Source: Thermoactinomyces intermedius
Lineage (GTDB): Bacteria > Bacillota > Bacilli > Thermoactinomycetales > Thermoactinomycetaceae
Direction: 5' to 3' (one strand)
NCBI RefSeq assembly: GCF_016055025.1
Contig: NZ_JAECVW010000006.1
DNA length: 64,000 nucleotides
Shown piece after piece: positions 39,983 through 48,983 of this stretch. The notes below the pieces were generated by a model, which was given only the letters and a program-made list of their open reading frames with translations, searched no databases and had not been told where the DNA came from. The position numbers and the translations under genes were made by a program. The first letter of the stretch is position 1. The number at the start of each line of letters is the position of its first letter.

Positions 39983-40678
39983 ATGAAGTCATGGAACGAA
40001 TTTTTCAAACCGGAGCAAACGATCACCATCCAGGGGATCGCAAAATATTTTCAGCACGTGATCCAAGAACAATGGGAAGTGATTTTGAAGGAACATCGCG
40101 AAGAGCTGAACCGGAAATTTTATGAAATCGGGGAACCGGTGTACGGAGTGTATTTGGGCAAAGTGTTAATCCCCGTGTTTCATGAACTCTCGGAAGCCGG
40201 CTTTGTCACCAAACCGGGCTTTATCCTCCCCAACTCCATCGAACACTGGGGTCCGCCGGAAGAGCGGGAAAGATGCATGTGGTGTGTGGTGAAGGATCAA
40301 ACCGGAACCCCATTGGGAACCTTGGTCCTCCGCGTGTTCCACTCCCATGTCCGGTTTAACGTTCCACACGCTCCGGATGTGTTCAGTCTGGAGGTAACAG
40401 AAAGAGAAGCGATCCTGAATGCCATCAGCAACGCTTCGATCCGCCTGAACCAAAAATACCGCGGGGTCTGGCAAGAGCAAAGAACCGACGGCTGGGAATA
40501 CAGTGTGGAAACCGGCCTCGGCGATTACCTGAATGCCGGGCGCGGGGAAGTGGAGGTATCCTATCTGGACCATGCCCTCGCCGCCTGGGGAAGAAACGGC
40601 TGGGAACTGGTGTCTGTTGTTCCCCACGGAAATCGTTTGGTCGCTTTCTTCAAACGTCCGGTTCAAAAGAATGGCTGA
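39983..40678 (+). CDS. Hypothetical protein with DUF4177-like C-terminus
   Basis: 231 residues. The N-terminal two-thirds contain KPGFILPNSIEHWGPPEERER, CMWCVVKDQTGTPLGTLVLRVFHSH and a helical stretch. The C-terminal VSYLDHALAAWGRNGWELVSVVPHGNRL resembles the DUF4177 beta-alpha module. Possibly the DUF6022 family, from memory. AAAGGATG precedes the ATG. Function unknown. Confidence 0.6.
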   Translation: MKSWNEFFKPEQTITIQGIAKYFQHVIQEQWEVILKEHREELNRKFYEIGEPVYGVYLGKVLIPVFHELSEAGFVTKPGFILPNSIEHWGPPEERERCMWCVVKDQTGTPLGTLVLRVFHSHVRFNVPHAPDVFSLEVTEREAILNAISNASIRLNQKYRGVWQEQRTDGWEYSVETGLGDYLNAGRGEVEVSYLDHALAAWGRNGWELVSVVPHGNRLVAFFKRPVQKNG

Positions 40679-40684
40679 CTGGTC

Positions 40685-40729
40685 AAAACGGGTCATCATT
40701 GGAATCGAGTCCAATGGATGACCCGTTTT
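40685..40729. terminator. Bidirectional terminator
   Basis: AAAACGGGTCATC/GATGACCCGTTTT, with ATTGGA/TCCAAT extending the stem; it separates convergent genes. Confidence 0.9.
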
Positions 40730-40753
40730 GGCTTGAATACTTGTTTGGATTGC

Positions 40754-41935
40754 TCAGGAGTACGGATCATTGAAAAATGAATCCTCTTCCCAACCGTTGT
40801 CATTTTCCCGGAAACGATCCCCTCCTTCCGGCAACGGATCCTCTTTTTTATGAATCCATTCAATTTCCGGAATAGATGCGTGAAAATGGTTACGCACCAA
40901 TTGTGCATAGCACTTCAGCAAATTCGTCTTTTTTTGTTCGGTTAAAATGGCCTGATGTACCAACCGGACGGTGAAATCCCCCGGTTTTTTATCATTCAGA
41001 TAAACATTCCTCAGATGGCGGACCAACTGTCCGGGAAAGAGCAACCGGGCATAAATCAAAGCATAATCGGCGTTGGTCAATTCCGATGCTTCCTGATAAC
41101 CGCTCAGGATGGTTTTGATCACTTCCGGGCTTTGGGTTCGCCCATAGGCATACAATAACCAGTCGGCGAGATCGGCTGCACGGACATCGGCAACCATTTC
41201 ATTCCAATCAATGAAGGCAAAATTCCCATCCGGTTGGATCAACAGATTCCGCCGGTGCCAGCGTCCGTGGCTGATGTTCCCGTACTTTGCCGTTTCCAGG
41301 GATAACCGGTCAAGTTCCGTTTTCCCCGAGTATTTCAACAAATTTTTCATCAAGCCCAACGAATAATGGGAAACTTTCCGCCAGATTTCATCCAGTTCCG
41401 TGGGAACCGATGTCCATCGGGCCGCCAAATGAAAAATTTCCATTTCTTTATACACTTGCAACCACCAATCTCCCCATTTCCCAATCCGGTTCCACTGATC
41501 GGGCATTCTCCGGGTTTCAAACCCGGCGGTTGCTAAATGAAAAGAAGCCATTTCCCGGGATAATAGCCGCCACTCCTCCGCCTTGTTCAGCTGCGGTGTC
41601 TCTCCTTCCAGCCACGGGAGAAGAACATACGGATAGCGGTAACCATCAAAAGAAATTTTTTTTCGTTTCGTCGGGACCGGCTTTGGCATCGTAAACGACA
41701 GCCCTTTCTGCCGCGACAAGAAATCAGCCAGCCGGGCAATCTGTTCCCAGCGGTCTTTTTCCCTCATCCGGACCCGTTTCAATACAAAAAAACCTTGGTC
41801 GGTTTCCAGCTTTAACACGCCTCCGACCGGTTCCACCGATACCAAGTCAAGTCCGTAATGATAGCGGATCCAGTCATCCAGCCGTTCTTCCCCGGTTAAA
41901 AAGGCCCACTCCTCTTTGTTTTTCAATACAGGCAT
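40754..41935 (-). CDS. CotS-family spore coat kinase-like protein
   Basis: 393 residues of the aminoglycoside phosphotransferase fold. GGVLKLETDQGFFVLKRV is the ATP-site lobe; ISHGRWHRRNLLIQPDGNFAFIDWNE holds the H-G-x-W-H-x-x-N catalytic loop and Asp motif, and RAADLADWLLYAYG follows. CotS/YsxE-like members associate with the spore coat. The ATG at 41935 has GAGGTGAGG upstream; an earlier start is inside the neighbouring gene's end region. Confidence 0.85.
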   Translation of the reverse strand: MPVLKNKEEWAFLTGEERLDDWIRYHYGLDLVSVEPVGGVLKLETDQGFFVLKRVRMREKDRWEQIARLADFLSRQKGLSFTMPKPVPTKRKKISFDGYRYPYVLLPWLEGETPQLNKAEEWRLLSREMASFHLATAGFETRRMPDQWNRIGKWGDWWLQVYKEMEIFHLAARWTSVPTELDEIWRKVSHYSLGLMKNLLKYSGKTELDRLSLETAKYGNISHGRWHRRNLLIQPDGNFAFIDWNEMVADVRAADLADWLLYAYGRTQSPEVIKTILSGYQEASELTNADYALIYARLLFPGQLVRHLRNVYLNDKKPGDFTVRLVHQAILTEQKKTNLLKCYAQLVRNHFHASIPEIEWIHKKEDPLPEGGDRFRENDNGWEEDSFFNDPYS

Positions 41936-41991
41936 TGATCCCTCACCTCTCATCCACCATGATATGTGCGGAGGCAAGGGTTGGTTCCCTG

Positions 41992-42771
41992 TCACGCTTC
42001 GCGCTTGGAAGTCGGATGAATGACATCCAACCCGCCCGTCACTTGCAGGATGTTTCCCGTCACAAAATCTGATTTGTCTTCGAGCAAAAATTGGATCAGC
42101 CGGGTCACATCTTCCCCCGAACCGGGCCGTCCACGCGGCGTTTCCCCGTCGTCCATCGCTTTGACCTCATCGATCCGCATTTCTTTCCGTTCCTTGACGA
42201 TATCCCCCGGACAAATCATGTTGACCGTGATTCCAAACGGCGCTTCTTCCACCGCCAACGTTTTGGCAAAGGAAACCAATCCGGTTTTCGCCGCGGCATA
42301 GACCGAGCGGTCCGGCCAGGCCGGGGCCTCCATCGCCCTGCCAAATCCAAAAAACAAAATTCTTCCCCACTTTTGCCTGCGCATCACCGGGATCACCGAA
42401 TGCGCCATCCACATGGCACTTAACAAATTCCCTTCCACCATTTCCTCAATTTCAGCAGGGGTGTGTTCAACAAACCATTTTCGTTCCCGGATAAACGGGC
42501 CGACCGCATGAATCAAAGCGTCAATCCGCCCGTACCGTTTGATGGTCTCCGAGACAACCTGACGGGCCGTTTCCCGGCGGCGGAGATCTCCGACACTGAT
42601 CCCGATCTCCGTCCCCTGGCGGGCCAGTTGTTCCGCCCATTCATCCACTTCTTTTCTCCGGCGCCGGCAATTCACCATTAAAGCCCATTGGTCCTGACTC
42701 AAAACAACGGCGGCCATTTTTCCCAAACCACCGGATCCTCCTGTTATCAATGCCACTTTCTTGTGACTCAT
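41992..42771 (-). CDS. Short-chain dehydrogenase/reductase
   Basis: 259 residues. Rossmann motif ITGGSGGLGKMAAV (TGxxxGxG), ALIHAVGPF in place of NNAG, active-site SVYAAAKTGL (YxxxK), and C-terminal MICPGDIVKER and TGNILQVTGGLDVIHP. The position of the usual catalytic Ser (about 13 residues before the Tyr) appears to be Arg in FFGFGRAMEAPAWPDRSVY, so substrate or mechanism may differ. The ATG at 42771 gives the normal N-terminus, with AAGGAG about 12 bases upstream; a start at 42804 is possible. Confidence 0.85.
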   Translation of the reverse strand: MSHKKVALITGGSGGLGKMAAVVLSQDQWALMVNCRRRRKEVDEWAEQLARQGTEIGISVGDLRRRETARQVVSETIKRYGRIDALIHAVGPFIRERKWFVEHTPAEIEEMVEGNLLSAMWMAHSVIPVMRRQKWGRILFFGFGRAMEAPAWPDRSVYAAAKTGLVSFAKTLAVEEAPFGITVNMICPGDIVKERKEMRIDEVKAMDDGETPRGRPGSGEDVTRLIQFLLEDKSDFVTGNILQVTGGLDVIHPTSKREA

Positions 42772-42860
42772 TCCTGAAGGGTCTCCTTCCTTTATCAAAC
42801 TCATATTTCGATCGGTTACGGAAAAAATAATGTTCACGAGCTCCTGAAAGGAGAGATAGC

Positions 42861-43373
42861 ATGGATCAAGAAGCATTTCCACCGGTTGCTGATGAAAAGT
42901 GTTACCAAGCCACCCTGGATTGGATTCAAAAACGAGGCGTCCGCCTTGAAGAGATTGCAGAACTCACTTTTTTCCTGCAGAAGGACTATATTCCGGATTT
43001 GACCATGGAGAAATGTCTTGAAAGCGTCCGTCACGTCCTGACCAAAAGAGAAGTCCAAAATGCCGTGATGACCGGCATTCAACTGGATATACTCGCTGAA
43101 AAAAAACAGATTGAAGAACCTTTACTGAGTATCATCAAGAATGATGAAGGATTATACGGAGTCGACGAAATTTTATCCGTTGCCATCTTAAACGTTTACG
43201 GGAGCATCGGCCTGACCAATTACGGGTACATCGACCGGGTCAAACCCGGTGTGCTAGCCCGGTTAAACAATCATGACGGCAAACAAACGCACACCTTTTT
43301 GGACGATCTGGTGGGGGCCATCGCCGCTTCCGCATCCGCAAGAATCGCACACAGCCAGAGCTTTGATCTGTAA
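42861..43373 (+). CDS. pgpA: Phosphatidylglycerophosphatase A-like protein (YutG)
   Basis: 170 residues: WIQKRGVRLEEIAELTFFLQKDYIPDL at the N-terminus, EKKQIEEPLLSIIKNDEGLYGVDEILSVAI (in part) and THTFLDDLVGAIAASASARIAHS at the C-terminus, as in the Firmicute PgpA/YutG family. Proposed to dephosphorylate phosphatidylglycerophosphate. AAAGGAGAG precedes the ATG. Divergent from the SDR, with which it overlaps only beyond the preferred SDR start. Confidence 0.85.
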   Translation: MDQEAFPPVADEKCYQATLDWIQKRGVRLEEIAELTFFLQKDYIPDLTMEKCLESVRHVLTKREVQNAVMTGIQLDILAEKKQIEEPLLSIIKNDEGLYGVDEILSVAILNVYGSIGLTNYGYIDRVKPGVLARLNNHDGKQTHTFLDDLVGAIAASASARIAHSQSFDL

Positions 43374-43376
43374 CGG

Positions 43377-43420
43377 AAAAGGCATGGAGCAAGGGTTCTC
43401 CCATCGCTCCGTGCCTTTTT
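43377..43420. terminator. Bidirectional terminator
   Basis: AAAAGGCATGGAGC/GCTCCGTGCCTTTT (one G-T pair) around a 15-base loop, between convergent pgpA and the MBL gene. Confidence 0.88.
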
Positions 43421-43422
43421 GC

Positions 43423-44388
43423 TCAGTTCACAAAATACCGGTATTGGTCTTCGGACCACTCGCGGCCAATCGCTCCGTTGATTCTCAAGTATTCCAGATG
43501 AGCCAATGTTTCTGCCAGGGCAAACCGCAAATTGTGGATGTTCAAGTTGGTTCCAAACAAATCCCTGCACAGATCATAAGCGGTGCAACCCCCGTGCGTT
43601 TTCAGCTTGTCCTTGATGGAAGCCAACCGTTTTTCGTGATGCCGGATCAATGCGTCAATCCGTTCCCGGTAATGGGTAAACGATGATCCGTGGGCCGGAA
43701 ACACCCGTTTCACCGGCAAGCTTTTCATTTTTTCCAAAGTTTGCAGATAAACTTGCAAGGGATTCGGGTGGCAAGCCGGCCATAAACTGATATTGGGAGT
43801 TATCTTGGGCAACAAGAAATCCCCGCCGATGAGAAATTCGCGTTCGGGATCGTAGAAACTCAAATGACCGTCCGCATGGCCGGGGGTATGGCAGATGACA
43901 TATTCACGGTCCCCCAGTTGAATCGTTTCCCCGGCCTCAATGAATTCCGGTTCAGGGTGAGGCTCCACCCATGGGTAAAAGCTTTGCATGTGGCCGGGAA
44001 TCTGCGCGAGCCGATCCGGTGTCAGCCCGTGTTTCGCGTAAAAATCAGCCAACTGCTCCGGCATGTTGCTTTCCCGGGAAAAGAAAAGCTGTGCCTGATC
44101 AAAGTCGGTTTTGGACATATACACCGGAGCTTTCGTTTTTTGTTGCAGCAGTCCGGCCAGACCGTAATGATCCGGATGATAATGGGTCAGGACAATTTTT
44201 TCCACATCTGCCCATGACCAGTTCCCTTCTTTTTGTGCCTGCTCCCACCGGGCCAGACCGGCTTCGTCATGAAGGCCGGTGTCCACAATGGTGTATCCTG
44301 TCTTTCCTTTGATCAAATAAGCATTCATGATCTTTAAAGCAAACGGCAGAGGAATCGGTACTTCGATAATGTCCTCCCACTGTTTCAT
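43423..44388 (-). CDS. MBL-fold metallohydrolase
   Basis: 321 residues. Metal-binding motif THYHPDHYGLAG (HxHxDH), then CHTPGHADGHLSFYD and IGGDFLLPKI, with a C-terminal helical domain ending in VFPAHGSSFTHYRER and a winged tail. Similar to glyoxalase II/LACTB2-type hydrolases; substrate unknown. GAGGAG precedes the ATG. Confidence 0.88.
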   Translation of the reverse strand: MKQWEDIIEVPIPLPFALKIMNAYLIKGKTGYTIVDTGLHDEAGLARWEQAQKEGNWSWADVEKIVLTHYHPDHYGLAGLLQQKTKAPVYMSKTDFDQAQLFFSRESNMPEQLADFYAKHGLTPDRLAQIPGHMQSFYPWVEPHPEPEFIEAGETIQLGDREYVICHTPGHADGHLSFYDPEREFLIGGDFLLPKITPNISLWPACHPNPLQVYLQTLEKMKSLPVKRVFPAHGSSFTHYRERIDALIRHHEKRLASIKDKLKTHGGCTAYDLCRDLFGTNLNIHNLRFALAETLAHLEYLRINGAIGREWSEDQYRYFVN

Positions 44389-44407
44389 GGGGTTGTCTCC
44401 TCTCTTT

Positions 44408-45172
44408 TCATTTCATCCAGCTTGTCAAACGATCCACCGCATAAGTGGCCTGAATCTCCGAACATTTTGCCATTTCCGGGGTCGTGATGCCCGTGTAAAC
44501 CAAAAGCGTGTCCATCCCGCCACGGACTCCTGCCAAAATATCGGTTTGCAAATTATCGCCGACCACCAGCACTTCGTCTTTCTGACAACCCAGTTTTTCA
44601 AGGGCGTAGCGCATGATCACCGGTTCCGGTTTTCCGATAAAACGGGGTTCCACTCCCGCCGCTGCGGCGATGCCCATCGCCAGCGAACCGGATCCCGGCC
44701 AAAAACCTTCTTCAGTGGGCAAAGCGCGATCCGCATTCGTTCCGATCAATTCGGCTCCAGCCTGGATGCCCAAAAAGGCTTTTTTCATTTTTTCGTAAGT
44801 GAAATCGCGATCCAATCCCACCACCACCGCATCGGGATGGTCATCGGTCACCACAAACCCGGCTTGTGTGATCGCTTGGTAAAGCCCTTCTTCCCCGACA
44901 ATATAAACTGACTTCACATCCTCTTTTTCCTCAAGATAGCGGGCACAGGCCAACGATGAGGTATAGACCTGCTCCGCTTCTGCCGGAAAACCAAAGCGGC
45001 GCAATTTTTCGGCCACCTGTTCCGGCGAACGCGTCGAATTATTGGTCAAAAAAAGATAAGGAATTTGTTCCTCGTCAAGCCGTTTCACAAATTCCAAGGC
45101 TCCCGGGATCACTTGATCCCCGCGGTACAAGGTTCCATCCAGATCGATTAAATATCCTTTGTATTGCTTCAT
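44408..45172 (-). CDS. HAD-IIA phosphatase, YutF/NagD-like
   Basis: 255 residues. Motif I YLIDLDGTLYRGD, motif II FLTNNSTRSP, the IIA cap domain, and motif IV VVGDNLQTDILAG. It fits the Bacillus YutF (TIGR01457) group of sugar or nucleotide phosphatases. ATG at 45172 overlaps the methyltransferase stop (ATGA). Confidence 0.88.
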   Translation of the reverse strand: MKQYKGYLIDLDGTLYRGDQVIPGALEFVKRLDEEQIPYLFLTNNSTRSPEQVAEKLRRFGFPAEAEQVYTSSLACARYLEEKEDVKSVYIVGEEGLYQAITQAGFVVTDDHPDAVVVGLDRDFTYEKMKKAFLGIQAGAELIGTNADRALPTEEGFWPGSGSLAMGIAAAAGVEPRFIGKPEPVIMRYALEKLGCQKDEVLVVGDNLQTDILAGVRGGMDTLLVYTGITTPEMAKCSEIQATYAVDRLTSWMK

Positions 45173-45900
45173 TTTTTCACACAACCTGTCACAATCATTC
45201 TTTTTCCTTCAGGAGAATAAGGTTCCCCGTTAAAATCAGAATAGACTTGCTGACACGTTAATGAGTATTTTTCCAACATGGAAATCAATTGTTCATAGTC
45301 GTACATTTTGACCCGTTCCTGATAGGTGCGTTTTCCACGTTCATCGCTCAATTCGATCGACTTGCAGACGAAATCGCCTTCAATCCACCGTTTTTCCTTG
45401 ATCCATCGTCCGTCGACCTGCCGCCGGCTTTCCGGAATCAGGTTTTTCTCCACCGATGTCCGGTTTAAAAAGTCAATCAAAAAGCGGCCACCGGGTTTCA
45501 ACACCCTGGCAATTTCCGACAAAACCCGCTCATTATCCGCGTCTTCTTGAAAATACCCGAACGAGGTGAACAAATTGAGCACCACGTCAAAAGACCCGTC
45601 AACAAAAGGCAGCGTCCGCATATCCGCCCGGATAAACGGAATCGCCAAGCCTTCCGATTGTTCCAGGGCCTTTTTCAGCAACACCGCGGACAAATCAAGG
45701 CCGGCCACTTGATAACCCCTTCTCTTCAGCGATATACTGTGACGGCCCATTCCGCAGCACAAATCCAAAATCAAATCATCCCGGGTCAAATTCAGCCATT
45801 TGGCGGCTTGTTCCACCTCCTTGGATGCATCCTGCTGATTCCGGTGCTTATATACGATGAGATAATCTTCTCCAAAACTTTCTTCATACCATTGCGGCAT
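45169..45900 (-). CDS. Class I SAM-dependent methyltransferase
   Basis: 243 residues. SAM motif I LILDLCCGMGRHSISL, then VAGLDLSAVLLKKA, FIRADMRTLPF and VLKPGGRFLIDFLNR. The N-terminus PQWYEESFGEDYLIVYKHR (in part) is typical of a Bacillales family of unknown substrate. AGGAGGG precedes the ATG at 45900; an extended upstream frame is rejected. Confidence 0.88.
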   Translation of the reverse strand: MPQWYEESFGEDYLIVYKHRNQQDASKEVEQAAKWLNLTRDDLILDLCCGMGRHSISLKRRGYQVAGLDLSAVLLKKALEQSEGLAIPFIRADMRTLPFVDGSFDVVLNLFTSFGYFQEDADNERVLSEIARVLKPGGRFLIDFLNRTSVEKNLIPESRRQVDGRWIKEKRWIEGDFVCKSIELSDERGKRTYQERVKMYDYEQLISMLEKYSLTCQQVYSDFNGEPYSPEGKRMIVTGCVKK

Positions 45901-46023
45901 GGATTTCCCTCCTGCTTGTGTAAAAGGAACTATTCTCCTTGTAAATTGTATCACAAGTACCAGAAACTTCGAAAAAGAAAACGACACGCCGATCCTCGTG
46001 CCGTTTTAACAGTTTCCCTGTTT

Positions 46024-46653
46024 TCATTCCTTCCGCTCACGAATCACATAGACACAATTTTGACCGCCCATCGCTTTGCATTCTTCCTGTTCCACCTCGG
46101 CATCCAACAGCTGGCAAAACCAATTCATTTCACATTGGCATGCCTGATTGTATACACTGGCCACTTGTGAAATGGGACAATTGCATTCGACAAACCGGTA
46201 AACCCCTTCTCCTTCTTTTTCCCATTTCACCATGTATCCTTTTTCGTCCTGAAGTTCAGCCAGCTGTCTCACCTTTTCATCCAGGCTCTTTCCTTGAAAA
46301 TCAGACAAGTGTTCGTTCAAAAGGCGCTTTTCCCGGTTTTTGAAGACGGATTGGATCATCTCCTCCCCGTAATTCTCTTCCAGATCCTTCAGGATCTCCA
46401 TCGCAAACCCGGCATACATTTTTGGAAAGTACTGCTCGGAACGTTCCGTGAGGAAGTATTGGTTGCTCGGTCTCCCCATGGACTTTCGAAGCAGTTGCGG
46501 CACAATCAATTGGTCCCGCTCCAATTGGTTCATGTGCCGGCGGACCGCCATTTCCGTAACACCCAACCGCTCGGCGATTTCGCTGACGGTCAAGCCCCCT
46601 TCGGTTTTAAGCATCGTCATGATCTGCATTCGTGTCGATCCGGTTTCATTCAT
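46024..46653 (-). CDS. SufR-like winged-helix regulator with C-terminal cysteines
   Basis: 209 residues. N-terminal winged helix (GLTVSEIAERLGVTEMAVRRHMNQL) and a C-terminal domain with CNCPISQVASVYNQACQCE plus a late EECKAMGGQNCVY. The four-cysteine arrangement is that of SufR-type regulators, which bind an Fe-S cluster and repress Fe-S assembly genes. No suf genes are in the window. Start ATG 46653; a GTG three codons earlier is too close to the GGAGGGG site. Confidence 0.85.
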   Translation of the reverse strand: MNETGSTRMQIMTMLKTEGGLTVSEIAERLGVTEMAVRRHMNQLERDQLIVPQLLRKSMGRPSNQYFLTERSEQYFPKMYAGFAMEILKDLEENYGEEMIQSVFKNREKRLLNEHLSDFQGKSLDEKVRQLAELQDEKGYMVKWEKEGEGVYRFVECNCPISQVASVYNQACQCEMNWFCQLLDAEVEQEECKAMGGQNCVYVIRERKE

Positions 46654-46685
46654 TTCTTCCACCCCCTCCCCGCCAAATGGCTCCG

Positions 46686-47102
46686 TTATAACTCTCTTTT
46701 CAGATATTCCTGCACTTGCGTGCGGAACTCACGGTAAAGGCCGCTGTCTTTGAGAAACGGCTTCAGCTCGTCCAGGTCGACCTCAGTATAATACCGGACC
46801 AAGCGGTCCCGCAAATGAACATGCTCCTTTACCCGGTTGCCCACTTTTGAATCAATCACTTTTTCATCCAGCAAAATGTCGACTATGTCCAGATATCCGC
46901 CGGGATCCCGCATGATAAATCCGTCAATCATGACCGTTCCCACATCAATCATGCATTCCACGGCCAAGTGCAAAGCCCGCTCCAACGCAAAGCGGTCTTC
47001 CGTGTTTGACGGTTCTTTTCCCAACCGTTCCAACACGATGGCGCATTGCTCCAAATGTTCCAACTGCTTTTCAATCCGCTCCACATCCACATCATAAACC
47101 AT
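46686..47102 (-). CDS. DUF86/HepT-like protein
   Basis: 138 residues: DVERIEKQLEHLEQCAIVLERL, LERALHLAVECMIDVGTVMID and HLRDRLVRYYTEVDLDEL. This is the four-helix DUF86 fold with the R-x-x-x-V-x-x-Y motif seen in HepT toxins. No MntA/nucleotidyltransferase partner lies beside it, so it is the solo housekeeping type found in Bacillales rather than a clear toxin. ATG at 47102. Confidence 0.8.
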   Translation of the reverse strand: MVYDVDVERIEKQLEHLEQCAIVLERLGKEPSNTEDRFALERALHLAVECMIDVGTVMIDGFIMRDPGGYLDIVDILLDEKVIDSKVGNRVKEHVHLRDRLVRYYTEVDLDELKPFLKDSGLYREFRTQVQEYLKREL

Positions 47103-47242
47103 GATTTTCCCCTCTTTCTGCCGGTTTCCAACCGCGATAAATGAATCCTTCAAACAAAAATTATAAGGGAAGCCTGTTCAAGAATAAATGAAAACGATCC
47201 AACAAAGATTAATAGTAAATTTCCTGTAAAGGAGGATCCGTG

Positions 47243-47479
47243 ATGCAGATCTCCACCAAAGATCTTTCGTACTTGAGCGATGAAATGTCCTGGGAACTTT
47301 TGGCGATGAAAAAATGCTATCACTTCGCCCAGGAGTGCCAAGATGAACAAGTTCGCCAACTGCTTCACCAAGTTGGCCAAATGCATCAAAATCACTACGA
47401 AATGCTTTTAAATCAATTACAACAAGCCACAGGACCGACCGGAGCGCCCGGCGCCGGAAATCCGTCGGTCACACAATAA
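47243..47479 (+). CDS. CotF-like spore coat protein (short)
   Basis: 78 residues: STKDLSYLSDEMSWELLAMKKCYHFAQECQ then VRQLLHQVGQMHQNHYEMLL, helical segments as in CotF-family coat proteins, with a Gly/Pro-rich tail (TGPTGAPGAGNP). GGAGG is 8 bases before the ATG at 47243. It is paired with the next coat gene 15 bp downstream. Confidence 0.75.
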   Translation: MQISTKDLSYLSDEMSWELLAMKKCYHFAQECQDEQVRQLLHQVGQMHQNHYEMLLNQLQQATGPTGAPGAGNPSVTQ

Positions 47480-47494
47480 GGGAGGGAATGATTG

Positions 47495-47833
47495 ATGCAA
47501 TCCACACCCCAACAAAACATGGGACCTCAGCAATCAACCGGATTGCCGAAAGTCAAAGGTCCGGAATTGAATGACCGGGACCGGATCAATGATATCCTGG
47601 CCACGGAAAAATATTTGGCATACGGTTACAACACAGCCTGCCATGAAGCAAGCCAAGAAGGATTGTTTCAATTGCAAATGCAGTGTTTGTCGGATGTCCA
47701 AAAAGCAAGCCGCGACCTGTTCAATCTGATGCATCAAAAAGGATGGTACAAACTCGAAGCGGCACAACCTGATAAAATCAGCCAGAAATTCCAGCAATTC
47801 AGCAACTACCGTACACAATTCCCCTATTCCTGA
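47495..47833 (+). CDS. CotF-family spore coat protein
   Basis: 112 residues. LNDRDRINDILATEKYLAYGYNTACHEAS is the CotF core, followed by FQLQMQCLSDVQKASRDLFNLMHQKGWYKLE, the second helix pair. Expected to be a coat protein of the endospore. AGGGAGGG precedes the ATG at 47495. Operon with the preceding gene. Confidence 0.88.
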   Translation: MQSTPQQNMGPQQSTGLPKVKGPELNDRDRINDILATEKYLAYGYNTACHEASQEGLFQLQMQCLSDVQKASRDLFNLMHQKGWYKLEAAQPDKISQKFQQFSNYRTQFPYS

Positions 47834-47840
47834 AGGATAA

Positions 47841-47874
47841 ACCTCTCCTGCCTCTTAAAGCGGAGAGGTTTTTT
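47841..47874 (+). terminator. Terminator of the coat operon
   Basis: ACCTCTCC/GGAGAGGT with a 13-base loop followed by TTTTTT. Confidence 0.9.
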
Positions 47875-47990
47875 CTGTCCGTTGAACAAGGAAATTGTCA
47901 GCAAATGACTTCCTTTGTCAGAGGGAAGGAATTTATTTACAGATCTCGAAATCGTTAACAAATATACAGCGCAAAAAGGAGGATTCGGTT

Positions 47991-48605
47991 ATGGCAGAGT
48001 CACACATGACCACCAAAGAAGCCGCGGAACAACTGCAAGTCCATGCCCGCACCATCCGGAAATGGATTGATACTTTTGAAGAATATATTCAACCCGATAT
48101 TAACGAACGGGGACATTATCTGTTATCCAAAGAAAGCTTTCAACGCCTGTCCCACATTAAAAGCCGGCTGCAAGAACCGCACCGTTCCATGAAACAAGTC
48201 AAAGAGGAATTGATCCAGGAAGGGAAAATGAGCCCTTATCCCGCTTCCCCTTCCCAGGAGTTCATGGAAGAGACGGAAAGAAGCTTGCAAGACATGATGG
48301 AGATGATGGATGGCATGACCGATTTACTGGAAGAGATGATGAACCGGATCAATCATATCGAAAAGCATATGATGAGCTTGTTTAATTCCCTGGACGAAAT
48401 GCAACATAAACTGTTGTCGGTCCAATACGAATCCGCCTCTGCCAACGAAGTTCACCAAATGTTCGATGAAATCCGAAAAAAACAGGATCAATTGCGGATG
48501 GAGCTGCGCAATGTGACCTTCACCCAACGGCTGACAGCGGCAACCGGGGAACAGGGACTGTTGCCCAGACGGCAGAAAAAAGCCCGTTTTTTCGGACTCT
48601 TATAA
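47991..48605 (+). CDS. MerR-like HTH protein with coiled coil (RacA-like architecture)
   Basis: 204 residues. The N-terminal MerR-type helix-turn-helix (TTKEAAEQLQVHARTIRKWI then INERGHYLLSKESFQRL) is followed by a long coiled coil (about 95-180) very rich in Met, Glu and Gln, and a basic C-terminus (RRQKKARFFGLL). A MerR-like head plus coiled coil resembles RacA-type chromosome-organising proteins; sporulation neighbours fit, but a plain regulator cannot be excluded. AAGGAGG precedes the ATG at 47991. Confidence 0.65.
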   Translation: MAESHMTTKEAAEQLQVHARTIRKWIDTFEEYIQPDINERGHYLLSKESFQRLSHIKSRLQEPHRSMKQVKEELIQEGKMSPYPASPSQEFMEETERSLQDMMEMMDGMTDLLEEMMNRINHIEKHMMSLFNSLDEMQHKLLSVQYESASANEVHQMFDEIRKKQDQLRMELRNVTFTQRLTAATGEQGLLPRRQKKARFFGLL

Positions 48606-48656
48606 TGGATCCTTTTCATGTATAATGGGGTCAAACGACAACAAAGGAGCAGAAAG

Positions 48657-48929
48657 ATGGAAAATCAGGACCTCATGGTTTTATATGATGAAAAGGAAAA
48701 CACCCGAACCCGTTTTGTCAGTTTTGTCGGAAACACCAACCGGTTTGACCTTGCCATTACCTTTACGGATCGTTTCTACGGCAAACTTTTGGTTTTGGAC
48801 CTCCAATCCAACCGGTTTGCCATCATCGGCCCGGACGACGTGGATGAGCCGGGTTATCTGGAAGAAGTGTATCAATTGAAAGAAGACGAAGCGGACGAAT
48901 TACGGCAATTTTTGCATACCCTTGTTTAA
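48657..48929 (+). CDS. DUF3055 family protein
   Basis: 90 residues: VLYDEKENTRTRFVSFVGNT, RFDLAITFTDRFYGKLLVLDL and FAIIGPDDVDEPGYLEEVY, the conserved blocks of the SAV0927/DUF3055 family found across Bacillales. Function unknown. AAAGGAG precedes the ATG at 48657. Confidence 0.85.
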   Translation: MENQDLMVLYDEKENTRTRFVSFVGNTNRFDLAITFTDRFYGKLLVLDLQSNRFAIIGPDDVDEPGYLEEVYQLKEDEADELRQFLHTLV

Positions 48930-48983
48930 ATGTATAACCTTCCTTTGGTTCACACACCTTAATCCCAAAGGGAGGAACAGTGC

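Noticed and set aside
46686..47102. DUF86 protein as part of a HepT/MntA toxin-antitoxin system
   Set aside because: No nucleotidyltransferase partner next to it; fits the solo conserved Bacillales protein.
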